A stretch of 35,579 nt of DNA from an archaeon (lineage in GTDB: Archaea > Asgardarchaeota > Heimdallarchaeia > Heimdallarchaeales > JAJRWK01): the NCBI GenBank assembly GCA_024276795.1, contig JAJRWK010000005.1:1-35579 (forward strand). Direction: 5' to 3'. A program made the translations under genes and the position numbers. Below, piece by piece: positions 17,434 through 27,623 of this stretch (position 1 is its first letter; each line of letters opens with the position of its first letter). Below the pieces are notes generated by a model that searched no databases, was not told where the DNA came from, and worked only from the letters and a program-made list of their open reading frames with translations.

Positions 17434-19503
17434 GTGATGGCAAAGAAAGTTGTCCCCGAAGACCGATTAGAAATTCGGTACACGCTGACTCCGAAACTAA
17501 CAAGCGATGCGTCTAGATTAGCGTATGTTGTACAGGAAATTGATGCAAAAGAAAACGGCTACAAATCATGGATCAATATTGTAGATGTGAGATCAGGATT
17601 TTCAACGAAGCGATTTACTCAAGGAAAGGAAGATTTTTCTCCGAAATGGTCGCCCACGGGCAGATTTCTTGGATTCTTGAGAAAGGTGGATTCAAAACCA
17701 CAGCTCCATGTTATGTTTGCAGATGGAGGGGAGGCAGCGCAAATAACTTCTCTCCCCAATGGTGTTGTTGATTTTGAGTGGTTACCCGATGAATCGGGTT
17801 TTGTTGTGAGCGCGATGATTTCTCCCGAGGAAAGAGAGACAATAGAGAACCCGGAGGAGCCTCCTAACCCGGTTCTTGAGCCCGTACGGTTTAAGGCTTG
17901 GGAAGCAGAAAAAGAAGCAACGAAACAGTTGAAGACTGATCCTCGATGGGTTACTAGAACAATGTATCGTTCTGGAACGTCTTTTTTAGATGACAAGCAG
18001 ATGCAACTCTTGCTTATAGAAGTCGATGTCGGAACTGTTTTGACAAGCCCTGTTGGTGAGATTCTACCAGAAGCTAGGATCATAACTTCACAAGAGCGGG
18101 ATTATCCGGTTTTTTCTCTTGGTCCGGATAAAGAATGGGTATACGTTATTAGGCGAAGTCGTGAAAAAGAATTGCACGATGATCCAGACCTTAGTGTTTT
18201 CATTGAAATCCTTAAGATTAACGTTAATACTCAAGAAGAAAAAATACTTACCAAGCTCGGGGGATGGCCAGGAAAGCCAGACATTTCAGCCGACGGAAAA
18301 TGGATCATTGTTGACGCACATCCCGTAGATAACCCAGTGTTAGGATCAAGTCATATCTGGAGGATTAGCACAGAAACAGGAGAAACAGAAAAAATCACTA
18401 AACAAGAGCGTTCTTACTACCAAGTTCGGTGGAATGAGGAGGGAACCGACATCTATGCTGTGAAACCATGGCATGGTAAGCATCATTTAGTAAGAATTGA
18501 TCCTCAATCAGGTGAGGAGAGTGTTTTATTGGATTTTGACAGAAGTGTTACAACGTTTGATGTGGCTAACGGCTTTATTGTTGTTGATACGAGTTCGTGG
18601 GATGAGGGCCCCGCAGATATATTCATTCGAACACCAAAGGGAGATGTTCAAAGAATATCGCAAGTCAACGATGAATTCATAAAGAAGATTGATGTTCCCC
18701 GATTACAAGAAATATGGGTCGAACGTGACGACAAGCGTGTCCAAGGCTGGGTTGCCTTGCCACCATTCAAGAGTGATAAGCCATTCCCTGTTTGTTTGGA
18801 AATGCATGGCGGGCCAGCAGTGATGTGGTCACCCCATGAAAGAACAATGTGGCATGAATTCATGACCTTGCTAAATGCAGTATATGCAGTTGTTTTTTGC
18901 AATCCACGGGGAAGTGAAGGCTATGGAACCGAGTTCAAGGCTGCGAACAAAATGGATTGGGGTCACGGGCCAGCAAGCGATGTCATAGCGATTCTCGAGA
19001 AAGCTTTGGAAGAGTTTTCTGGAAAACTAGACAAAGACCGAATAGCTGTGACAGGGGGAAGCTACGCGGGGTATTTGACAGCATGGCTTGTAACCCATGA
19101 TGAAAAAGGATATTTCAAGGTAGCAGTTGCGCAGAGGGGTGTTTACGACATTCCAACGTTTTATCTAACAACAGACATTCCCGTGTGGTTTGAGTACTAT
19201 AATGGAGGAACACTTTGGGAACAGTATGAGACTTATTTGAAGCAATCTCCATCGATGTATGCAAAAGATCTGTCTTGTCCATTGCTTATTCTTCATTCAG
19301 AGTTAGACTATCGGGTGCCAACCCCTACTGCTGAAGCTCTCTATTTTGCTGCTAAGCGCCATGGTAAAGAGGTTGCCATGCTTCGATACCCTCGTGAGGG
19401 TCATGAGTTATCGCGCAGTGGTGAACCCCGCCACATTATTGATCGACTTCGCCAAATTCTTAATTGGTTTGACAAGCATCTTGGGATCGAGCGTAGAGAG
19501 TAA
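17434..19503 (+). CDS. S9 family prolyl oligopeptidase / acylaminoacyl-peptidase
   Basis: WD40-like/beta-propeller N-half (FSPKWSPTGRFLGFLRK), catalytic GGSYAGYLTAW, HSELDYRVP, GHELSRSG. Confidence 0.93.
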   Translation: MMAKKVVPEDRLEIRYTLTPKLTSDASRLAYVVQEIDAKENGYKSWINIVDVRSGFSTKRFTQGKEDFSPKWSPTGRFLGFLRKVDSKPQLHVMFADGGEAAQITSLPNGVVDFEWLPDESGFVVSAMISPEERETIENPEEPPNPVLEPVRFKAWEAEKEATKQLKTDPRWVTRTMYRSGTSFLDDKQMQLLLIEVDVGTVLTSPVGEILPEARIITSQERDYPVFSLGPDKEWVYVIRRSREKELHDDPDLSVFIEILKINVNTQEEKILTKLGGWPGKPDISADGKWIIVDAHPVDNPVLGSSHIWRISTETGETEKITKQERSYYQVRWNEEGTDIYAVKPWHGKHHLVRIDPQSGEESVLLDFDRSVTTFDVANGFIVVDTSSWDEGPADIFIRTPKGDVQRISQVNDEFIKKIDVPRLQEIWVERDDKRVQGWVALPPFKSDKPFPVCLEMHGGPAVMWSPHERTMWHEFMTLLNAVYAVVFCNPRGSEGYGTEFKAANKMDWGHGPASDVIAILEKALEEFSGKLDKDRIAVTGGSYAGYLTAWLVTHDEKGYFKVAVAQRGVYDIPTFYLTTDIPVWFEYYNGGTLWEQYETYLKQSPSMYAKDLSCPLLILHSELDYRVPTPTAEALYFAAKRHGKEVAMLRYPREGHELSRSGEPRHIIDRLRQILNWFDKHLGIERRE

Positions 19504-19644
19504 GTCAGAAAAAGTTAATCTTGTTTTTTGAAGTAGAAGAAGGGCGTCCCTTCCGATTTTTCAACCTATATTAACTTTATGATTCATTTTGCGGTTAGAG
19601 ATAGAGATACATTGAAAAATGCCGGTTGAGAAAATTTAGTTGAA

Positions 19645-20127
19645 ATGTTCAATCGCTCTTTGTCAGCCACGGTCTGGGCAATAATTTTGGCGGCGTTTTC
19701 CACCACGTCGTTCGGGGGGCTAATCGTATCTGCATTTATGCTAGTTAAAGGTAGATTATCCCAGTGGGAAGGATTTGCGTTATTAGTAGCGCTCTTGTCA
19801 TCGGGTTACACATTGTTACTTCTTTCAATATGGGTGAGAAGCGGAGCCTATGGAATGAAAATACTGTATAACACACTCCGCTACGTTCAATCAACTTGTC
19901 CAACTTGTCACTATCCAGTTACTTACGGTGATGAGAATTGCGAAGTTTGTGGATCATACTTGCATTTCTGCGAAGTTTGCAAGGGAGTGCTTCGTTCTGA
20001 AGAAGAGATCGTAGTTGCCCCTTGTTGCGGCGCAGGTTTCCATCTAGATCACTTTGAACCTTGGGTTCGTCTCACTGGTCGATGCCCTGCTTGCGGATCA
20101 GAAGAAGTATTATACGCCCAGTTCTAG
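19645..20127 (+). CDS. Membrane-anchored zinc-ribbon / RING-like finger protein, 160 aa
   Basis: Two N-terminal TM segments, then CPTC..CEVC..CEVC...PCCGAGFHLDHFEPWVRLTGRCPACG, resembling a RING-H2 motif. Confidence 0.65.
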   Translation: MFNRSLSATVWAIILAAFSTTSFGGLIVSAFMLVKGRLSQWEGFALLVALLSSGYTLLLLSIWVRSGAYGMKILYNTLRYVQSTCPTCHYPVTYGDENCEVCGSYLHFCEVCKGVLRSEEEIVVAPCCGAGFHLDHFEPWVRLTGRCPACGSEEVLYAQF

Positions 20128-20209
20128 ATTTTCAAGGCTCGCCGGGGGAGCCGAAAACAACCTATTCTAATCGAAAAGCTATTGGATAGTTTAGTGTAGT
20201 TACTTTCTT

Positions 20210-22894
20210 GTGAAGAAAGGAGACTTGGTAGAATTTAAGCCCGGCACCTTCGGGATCGATCCCCCGAATAACCTGGGAATTGTTCTTGATAGATACTCTA
20301 AGAAAAAAACCGTTTTGATTCAGTTAATGACTGTGAAGGGGAAGCAGGAGGCAAAGGCCGACAAAATAACTAAGCGAAAATTCAATGTTAGGATCGACTT
20401 ATCTGACCCTCAGAAAGCAAAGCCGGAAGAACTCAAAGCGAGACTAGTCCATTGGATAAAGGAATTCAATATTTCTGATACGGGTAGAAAGAAGAGTTCT
20501 AAGAAACTTTCCGAGAGAGCGTTGTGGGAAAAAGTTAACGAGAGTGAAGAGCCATTAAGGACGAGAGAACTCGCCCGAGTTTGGTTTGAGGTTGATGATC
20601 CGTCTCCTCAGCAATTGGCAGAAATCGATGCTTGTCTTTCTGATAGCACTGCTCAAGGAGTGGGATTCTTCGAAAAGGCAGGAGTAAGTCCGGTTAGATG
20701 GCAACCTTTGGCAGTGGAGGATTACAAGAAAATAATGAGGCAGATCGAGCGTCTAAGTTTATTGCGGAAGAAAATGCTTACAACGTATCAAGAGGAGAAC
20801 GAAGAGGGGGAGTTAGAGACAAGAATCGTAGCGATTCCTCTTGAAGAAGCAGGGCTGAGTGATGATGACTGGGAACTTCTTCACCAGATTCAGCAATGGA
20901 TGGCTGAAAATGTGGAGAAGGATTCTTGGAGTGGCATTGGTTTGGCAGAGACAGCAGTACACACGTTAGAAGGTTTTTCCTTGCCAAGGTATCTGAAATG
21001 GCTTGCAGAAGATTGGACAGGATTGAAAGGAACAAGCTATGCTAATGCTTTCATCGAGTTTCTTTTGAGAACTGAGTTCTGGACCGCAGAAGATGCACTT
21101 AACGCTATTGCTAAGAGAAAAGTCAGACAATATCCAGATTTTAGCTGGGAGACTCCAGACTACATTGAGCGAATTGCTCAGAAATTTGAGGAACCTAATA
21201 ACCATCCTGAATTATGGAAAGATAGAGCCGATCTGAGGCACTTGGAAACGTACACGATTGATCCACCAACCGCCAAGGATTTTGATGATGCCATATCCTT
21301 TGAACAGCATCCAGATGGATCAGTTACGTTGTGGGTTCACATTGCGGATGTTTCGGAATATGTGGAGAAAGACTCATCATTAGACCTACATGCATACAAG
21401 AGAGCAACTAGCGTTTACTTACCTGTAAAGGTCTTGCCAATGCTACCATCGAGGTTGTCAGATGACTTGTGTTCATTGCGTGAACAGCTAGTGAGGCTAG
21501 CGATGACGATTAGGATTGACTACAATAGTAATGGGGACCGAGTCAACGCAGAGCCCATGGAATCTATTATTTTCGTGAAAAAGAACCTCTCGTATGATCA
21601 GGTAAATGATGCAATTGAGAAGGGAGAAGAGCCCTTTGCAAGTATGTCCGCTTTCGCAGACAAGATCTGGAGCAAGCGTTTAGGGTTAGACATCGAGACG
21701 GCGGAAGCAAGATTAGAATTTGGTTCCTCAACAGGAGCAATTGATTTGGCAATAAAACATGCGACTCCTTCGACACGGATGATCGAAGCGTTCATGGTTG
21801 CGGCAAATGAAGCGATATCCGAATATTTGGAGCAAATGGAGATCCCAACAATGTATCGATGTCATCCTTTGCCCGACAAGGAGAATGTTGAGAAGTTCAA
21901 TCACCAAGCTGTTGCTATCGGGTTAGACGCGGAGATATCTCTGCCAGACCCGCCAAAATTAGCAAAGGAGGATGGAGAGAAAGAAATAGAGGAAGAAAGC
22001 GTTATAGATCTCCTCAAAAAAGGAGGAAAAGTTGAATTCTTTGGCGGAGGGTTAGTCATAAAATCGAAAGACAAAGAGAAGAAACAAGAAAAACAAGAAG
22101 GAAAAATGGACGAAGAAAAGGAAAAGAAGCGTTTGGTCGGTCAGCCGATCACAGCGGGACTAGCACAAATGTCTCCTGAAGAAAGAGAACAGTGGTTAAA
22201 GCCATTCAATGAAGTAATCCATAAAATAAGAGAGAGAGAGGACGAACAATTACAGACTCTCGCCTTCCTCCTCCTACTAAGAGTGCTTGGTAGAGCAATT
22301 TACACAGCGGGAAATATTGGACATTTCGGGTTAGGTAGTGTCTCATACACTCACTTTACGAGTCCAATACGGCGTTATCCTGACCTCATCATCCATCGCT
22401 TGGTCAAGAGTTTGCTTCGGAAGGAAGCAAGCCCTGATGAACCATTGTATTCAGCAGAAGAAATTGAGGAAATGGCACAACACTGCACAGATCAATCGAT
22501 TAATGCTGAAACTCTTGAAAGAGAAGTTGTTGCAAGTGGGATCGTATTACTTGCGCGACAAGATCCCTCACTGAAACAAGCAGTAAATGCGTTAGTAACG
22601 GGTCTTACGAGTGGCGGAATTTTCATAATGCTACGCAAGAACATTGAAGGCAAGATACCCATGCATGCGTTTACCTCTGAAAAGACTTTCATTGACGAGT
22701 ACGAATCCATGCTCTTTGCAGGAATTAAGAACGCAGATCGTGCGATGCGTGAGATTAACCCCGCCAACTGGAAGGAAATGATCAACGAATACGGGGAAGC
22801 AGCGAGATTACTAATCAAGTTAGGGGACCGAATACGGGTACAGATGACAGGGTCAGAATACGTGGAAGGTAAGATCACAGCGATTCCAGTATGA
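20210..22894 (+). CDS. RNB-domain (RNase II/R, Dis3-like) exoribonuclease
   Basis: TIDPPTAKDFDDAISFEQHPDGSVTLWVHIADVSEYV, LPMLPSRLSDDLCSL, YTHFTSPIRRYPDLIIHRLV; GTG start. Confidence 0.93.
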   Translation: MKKGDLVEFKPGTFGIDPPNNLGIVLDRYSKKKTVLIQLMTVKGKQEAKADKITKRKFNVRIDLSDPQKAKPEELKARLVHWIKEFNISDTGRKKSSKKLSERALWEKVNESEEPLRTRELARVWFEVDDPSPQQLAEIDACLSDSTAQGVGFFEKAGVSPVRWQPLAVEDYKKIMRQIERLSLLRKKMLTTYQEENEEGELETRIVAIPLEEAGLSDDDWELLHQIQQWMAENVEKDSWSGIGLAETAVHTLEGFSLPRYLKWLAEDWTGLKGTSYANAFIEFLLRTEFWTAEDALNAIAKRKVRQYPDFSWETPDYIERIAQKFEEPNNHPELWKDRADLRHLETYTIDPPTAKDFDDAISFEQHPDGSVTLWVHIADVSEYVEKDSSLDLHAYKRATSVYLPVKVLPMLPSRLSDDLCSLREQLVRLAMTIRIDYNSNGDRVNAEPMESIIFVKKNLSYDQVNDAIEKGEEPFASMSAFADKIWSKRLGLDIETAEARLEFGSSTGAIDLAIKHATPSTRMIEAFMVAANEAISEYLEQMEIPTMYRCHPLPDKENVEKFNHQAVAIGLDAEISLPDPPKLAKEDGEKEIEEESVIDLLKKGGKVEFFGGGLVIKSKDKEKKQEKQEGKMDEEKEKKRLVGQPITAGLAQMSPEEREQWLKPFNEVIHKIREREDEQLQTLAFLLLLRVLGRAIYTAGNIGHFGLGSVSYTHFTSPIRRYPDLIIHRLVKSLLRKEASPDEPLYSAEEIEEMAQHCTDQSINAETLEREVVASGIVLLARQDPSLKQAVNALVTGLTSGGIFIMLRKNIEGKIPMHAFTSEKTFIDEYESMLFAGIKNADRAMREINPANWKEMINEYGEAARLLIKLGDRIRVQMTGSEYVEGKITAIPV

Positions 22895-23045
22895 TAAGGC
22901 AAACTCAAGACAATGAAAGGGATGGTCATCTTACGCCCAAGGATGCTTCGTCTGGGAGCGCGATGTATTTTACTTACAAAATTATTCATGTTTGTATGAG
23001 AATTTCCGAATGCTTATCAAATACCAAGTCCCGAATAAGCATGAT

Positions 23046-23666
23046 ATGTTCTGTCCTTTCTGCGGAAACAAAATTGACGATAAAGCGGCGTTTTGCCCGT
23101 ACTGCGGATCCAAAATAAGTTCGGTTCAACCCCTGGGTAAACAAGCAACACCCTCTCCTGATGCTAAGATATCCGAGGAACCGGTTGGATCAGTATCACT
23201 TGATCCCCCTGGAGGCGTCCCACAGCCAGTACAAAAATCCGTTCAGATTGAGAAGAAGACATGGGCGATTTATTATACATTCATCGTACTCTTGCTACTT
23301 GGTATGCTCTTATTCTTTTTGGGAGTATTGATTCTTAGTTCCATAAGCTCAATACTGAATGATCCCCAAGTCCAATCAACGTTTCAACAAGTTGGGAGAA
23401 CTACTGAAGAACTGGAACAACTGCTACGCATTATTTCTTATGCTTTCATTATTATCGGAACAATTTCCATAGGAGGAGTAGTGGGAACGTTCATGCTTAA
23501 GCCTTGGGGAAGAATTCTAGCTACGATTGCATTTGTTATCTTCGTGCTTTCTCGAAACCCAATGATTATTGTATTGGCAATAATTGGATTGTATGGGATT
23601 TGGTTCCACAAGGAGACAAAGGCATTATTCTCGGGGCAATCCAGTCCTCAATGGGAATTAAAGTAA
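23046..23666 (+). CDS. Zinc-ribbon membrane protein
   Basis: MFCPFCGNKIDDKAAFCPYCGSKI double zinc ribbon followed by three hydrophobic segments. Confidence 0.7.
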   Translation: MFCPFCGNKIDDKAAFCPYCGSKISSVQPLGKQATPSPDAKISEEPVGSVSLDPPGGVPQPVQKSVQIEKKTWAIYYTFIVLLLLGMLLFFLGVLILSSISSILNDPQVQSTFQQVGRTTEELEQLLRIISYAFIIIGTISIGGVVGTFMLKPWGRILATIAFVIFVLSRNPMIIVLAIIGLYGIWFHKETKALFSGQSSPQWELK

Positions 23667-23790
23667 ATTTTTCTTGGATAAGCATTCTTTACGCCCCATT
23701 TTTCTTTCTTTTTAAAATACCGAATTGTTAGGTTTATATTGTCTTTTTGAATGCTTTACTTGGTTGAGTAGTTACTTAGAGGTGATTTGA

Positions 23791-24777
23791 TTGTCTTCAG
23801 CAGAATCAAGAACAGATTCGTTGACTAGCAGTGATCTCTCAGACCATGCGGGATACAGCATTGTGGCCAACCATCTTACAAAGATTTATCAGGGAAATGT
23901 GATTGGACTCGCGGATTTGACGGTTTCTCTCCCATTTGGTTCAGTAGGATTACTGGGACCAAACGGTAGCGGAAAGAGTACATTCATTAAGCTTCTTCTT
24001 GGGCTAATAAAACCGACCGAGGGAGACGCGTGGGTCTTGGGAAAGAACATAAGAACGGATTCTATGGCAATACGGTATGATGTTGGTTATGTTCCCGAAA
24101 ATGATTCGTTGCAAGACAACTTAAATGCTGTCGAGGTATGCAAACTATTTGGAATCGCTTCAGGCCTTTCATCTAGCGATGCAATACAAAGAGCTCATGA
24201 AGTTTTAGACTATGTGGGATTAGATGAAGCAAGGTATCGTCTCGTAAAAACATATAGTACTGGAATGAAGCAGAGAGTTAAGCTAGCTCAAGCCCTTGTT
24301 CACGACCCACCACTACTATTGATTGATGAGCCTACAAACGGACTCGATCCAAAAGGCAGAGAAGACATGATTCGATTACTCATAGAGTTGAGAAACGCGG
24401 GAAAGACCCTAGTCGTTTCAAGCCATATTCTGCCAGATATTGAAGAGATTTGCGAGTACGTGATGATCTTGCACAATGGAAAGTTAGTAACAAGTGACTC
24501 TTTAACCCACATTTTGAATGAAACAAGTTCACGCTGGATAGTGAATTCAAGTGAGAACAAGCAATTTGTTAATATCTTGGAAGAAAATGAAATACCAGTT
24601 CTTCATTGGAGCTCAGAACAAATATTAGTTAACTTGGAACAGACAGACCCCCAGAGAATCATTGCTCTTGCCGCAAAGAATAATATCGGGTTACAACGAC
24701 TCGTAAGGCCCCGGAAAACACTGGAACAATTCTTCTTAGCTGCTCTGAATATTGAAATAGGTGAATCATATGAGTAG
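23791..24777 (+). CDS. ABC transporter ATP-binding protein (pair 1)
   Basis: Walker A GPNGSGKST, signature YSTGMKQRVKLAQ, Walker B LLLIDEPT, H-loop SSHIL. Confidence 0.95.
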   Translation: MSSAESRTDSLTSSDLSDHAGYSIVANHLTKIYQGNVIGLADLTVSLPFGSVGLLGPNGSGKSTFIKLLLGLIKPTEGDAWVLGKNIRTDSMAIRYDVGYVPENDSLQDNLNAVEVCKLFGIASGLSSSDAIQRAHEVLDYVGLDEARYRLVKTYSTGMKQRVKLAQALVHDPPLLLIDEPTNGLDPKGREDMIRLLIELRNAGKTLVVSSHILPDIEEICEYVMILHNGKLVTSDSLTHILNETSSRWIVNSSENKQFVNILEENEIPVLHWSSEQILVNLEQTDPQRIIALAAKNNIGLQRLVRPRKTLEQFFLAALNIEIGESYE

Positions 24778-25714
24778 AGATATTGTAGAACCAGAAGAAG
24801 CAAGGATTTATGGAATAGGATACAGATCGTGGAAGAGGAGTTTCCAACCGAATTCGAAACGATTTCTTTTCCTTACATGGGAAGAAATCAAATTAATTGC
24901 TAGACCACGATGGCCACTATACGTATTCATCAGTCTAAGACTCATTTTCTTCATTTTTGAAGTGCTAGGAATTTTAAACGCCCCACCGTCGGGTATTCCT
25001 TTCGAACAATATATTCCTTTCAAACAATTTTACTTCTCAAGACTGATTAATTCCGGCAGTCCTATGCTTGGGTTAACAGATGTTCTACTAGTGTTTTACG
25101 CAGGGTCTTCAGTACTTTCGAGAGACAGGCTTTCGGGGGCGTATTCTTTGTATTTTTCCAGACCCTTGACTCGGCTCGAATATCTTGCAGTCAAGTTTTC
25201 AGCGGTAGCGTTTTATGTGTTAAGCTTTACGTGGCTACCAGCAATCTATATCTATCTGGCATTAGGTTCGGCGTATGATTTCAAGCCAGTAGATTACCTT
25301 AAGTGGGAATACCTTCAATATTTGGTAGCGGTACTGGGTTATGGCTTACTCATTATATTGCTCCTAACATCATTCGTCTTGCTATTATCCTCGTATCTGA
25401 AGAAGGGGTGGTATGTTGGAGTGATCTTGGTTGCGCTACCAATCGTGAGTAGTATTGTGTACTCGATACTGGTTCCATTAGAAGTTCAGAATCCGAGCAT
25501 TTATGTAGGGCCATTCGCTTCATCGATTTATATTCTCGCATGGTTTCTGGATATCGACAAGACAGTACTGGTAGAGAATTTTGGTCTTTTTGATGCGACT
25601 CTAATAACCTCCGTTTCTTATGTCGGGTCAATGAGCGCATCCATAATACTGGCGTTAATAGCAGTATTCTTAGGGGTCTTGTTTGTGAGAATCCGTTCTT
25701 TGGAGGTGGTTTGA
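24770..25714 (+). CDS. ABC-2 type transporter permease (pair 1)
   Basis: Polytopic; SRDRLSGAYSLYFSRPLTRLEYLAVKF pattern of ABC-2 permeases; overlaps the ATPase gene. Confidence 0.85.
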   Translation: MSRDIVEPEEARIYGIGYRSWKRSFQPNSKRFLFLTWEEIKLIARPRWPLYVFISLRLIFFIFEVLGILNAPPSGIPFEQYIPFKQFYFSRLINSGSPMLGLTDVLLVFYAGSSVLSRDRLSGAYSLYFSRPLTRLEYLAVKFSAVAFYVLSFTWLPAIYIYLALGSAYDFKPVDYLKWEYLQYLVAVLGYGLLIILLLTSFVLLLSSYLKKGWYVGVILVALPIVSSIVYSILVPLEVQNPSIYVGPFASSIYILAWFLDIDKTVLVENFGLFDATLITSVSYVGSMSASIILALIAVFLGVLFVRIRSLEVV

Positions 25715-25715
25715 A

Positions 25716-26660
25716 TTGGCAAAATCTCCGCTTATTGTCTTTGAACATGTTACCAAATGGTATTCAGGAAACGTCATCGGGCTCAATCAATGTTCAGCAA
25801 CCATCGGAAAAGGGATAACGGGATTACTTGGTCCAAATGGTGCTGGAAAAAGTACATTCCTCAAGTTGGCAACAGGCCAGATTTATCCAAATATTGGTCA
25901 AGTTTCGATCTTTGGTGTAAATCCTTTTGCTAACACTGGGATCTTTACCAAGGTGGGATATTGTCCCGAACAAGACGCGTTTTGGTCTTGGATGACGGGC
26001 AAAGAGTTCTTAGTTAATTTATCACTTGTCCATGGATTTTCGAAGAAGGAGGCTAAAGATGAAGCGAAAAGAGTACTTGAAATCGTTGGACTTGACGATG
26101 CGCGTGCTGACCGCAGAATAGTTACGTATTCGAAGGGAATGAGGCAGAGGGTAAAAGTGGCACAAGCAATGATTGGAGATCCAGAGTTGCTTATTCTTGA
26201 TGAGCCCTTTGCTGGAGCGGATCCGATTACTCGAGCCTACCTAGGAAAAGTCTTTGAGAAACTGAAGAAAAAAGGGGTTTCTATCCTTATCTCCTCTCAT
26301 GTGTTGCATGAAGTAGAGGCATTTGCTTCTCAGATTAAGCTAATCTACCGTGGAAGACTACTTGCCGAGGGACCAGTAAAAAGAATTCGACAGCTAATCT
26401 ATGATCACCCTCACCGTATCTTCATCAAGACAAAGTCTCCAAGAAAACTCGCACAACATCTAATCATTGAGCCAAGTGTTAGCAGTGTTGAAATCAGCAA
26501 TGGAGGCAAGAATTCCTCTCTTTGGGTCTTGTCAAAAAACCCCTACGAGTTCTATAGGACCCTTCCCAAAATACTCATAGATACGGGGATTCCAGTGGAA
26601 GAGTTTCAATCAGTGGATGACAACTTGCAGGCCGTCTTTGATTATCTGATTTCTCGATAG
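25716..26660 (+). CDS. ABC transporter ATP-binding protein (pair 2)
   Basis: Walker A GPNGAGKST, signature YSKGMRQRVKVAQ, Walker B LLILDEPF, SSHVL. Confidence 0.95.
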   Translation: MAKSPLIVFEHVTKWYSGNVIGLNQCSATIGKGITGLLGPNGAGKSTFLKLATGQIYPNIGQVSIFGVNPFANTGIFTKVGYCPEQDAFWSWMTGKEFLVNLSLVHGFSKKEAKDEAKRVLEIVGLDDARADRRIVTYSKGMRQRVKVAQAMIGDPELLILDEPFAGADPITRAYLGKVFEKLKKKGVSILISSHVLHEVEAFASQIKLIYRGRLLAEGPVKRIRQLIYDHPHRIFIKTKSPRKLAQHLIIEPSVSSVEISNGGKNSSLWVLSKNPYEFYRTLPKILIDTGIPVEEFQSVDDNLQAVFDYLISR

Positions 26661-26666
26661 GAGGTA

Positions 26667-27503
26667 ATGAACATGGAAAAACAAATCACTTCAACAATGG
26701 AAACTCATTCGGATTTGCTCTCAAATCAAGTCATTCTTCGTGTAAGTATTCGTCGTTCGATTCTTTCAAGAAGGGGATTAGCCATTATTCTTGTTCAATT
26801 GCTCTTTGCTATTTATCCAATCATCGGAGTATACATGGCGCAGACAAAAGACAAGAATATTTATGCAAACGGGGCAATGGAAGCGTTTCATGGGTGGATC
26901 CGAGTGCTTTTTGAAATTATTATATTTCCCTTTTCTATTGCGATTGTGTCGTCACTCTTGATTTCAGATGAAATCGAGGATCGCACCATAACTTATTGGT
27001 TGATCAGACCGATTCCTCGATATGAGATCTTTGTATCAAAGCTACTTTCCCTATTTTTCGGCGTTGCACTAATGTCTATAATCGTTGTGCCTTTCAACTT
27101 CCTCATGTTTGCATGGGGCGCACAAATTTTGGGTGAACAGATTTATTGGGAACTTTTAGCCCATCACTTAGCAATCTCGATTGTTGCAAACCTCTTTTTT
27201 GCTTCAATAATGATGTTTTTCGCCACGCGATTCCCACACTCAATCCTTATCTCAATCATTTATCTCATATTGTGGGAATACTTGATCTATAGCATAATCA
27301 GCGAAAGTGCGGGAGGAGGCCTTCGATGGTTTTTTGCTCGTAACTATATCGAGCAGTATCAAGAGTTCATTGCAAATGAGTTTTTCCAACAAAGCTTTGT
27401 TCTTGATGTCTCGTCATATTCGAATCTTCTAATACTTGGAGGACTGACACTGTTATTCTCTTTCCTCGCGGTGAAAAGTGGAGCAAAAAGAGAGTACCCC
27501 TAG
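26667..27503 (+). CDS. ABC-2 type transporter permease (pair 2)
   Basis: Polytopic; LISDEIEDRTITYWLIRPIPRYEIFVSKLL pattern; immediately follows ATPase 2. Confidence 0.88.
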   Translation: MNMEKQITSTMETHSDLLSNQVILRVSIRRSILSRRGLAIILVQLLFAIYPIIGVYMAQTKDKNIYANGAMEAFHGWIRVLFEIIIFPFSIAIVSSLLISDEIEDRTITYWLIRPIPRYEIFVSKLLSLFFGVALMSIIVVPFNFLMFAWGAQILGEQIYWELLAHHLAISIVANLFFASIMMFFATRFPHSILISIIYLILWEYLIYSIISESAGGGLRWFFARNYIEQYQEFIANEFFQQSFVLDVSSYSNLLILGGLTLLFSFLAVKSGAKREYP

Positions 27504-27623
27504 AGATAACGCCTTGACTCCCCAAGTGGTTTTTTTCATTTTTCTTTAATCACGGGTTCTTTGATTAATATTCGCTTTTTCCAGAAAACTAGTTGCAAGC
27601 AAAACAAACATAGACAAGAAGAA

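Noticed and set aside
17619-18083. 154 aa minus-strand ORF opposite the S9 peptidase.
   Set aside because: Low-complexity Ser/Thr-rich antisense shadow of a clear CDS.
20140-20160. GGCTC-GCCGGGG-GAGCC hairpin between the RING-like gene and the RNB gene as a terminator.
   Set aside because: Only a 5-bp stem and no following T-tract; insufficient support.
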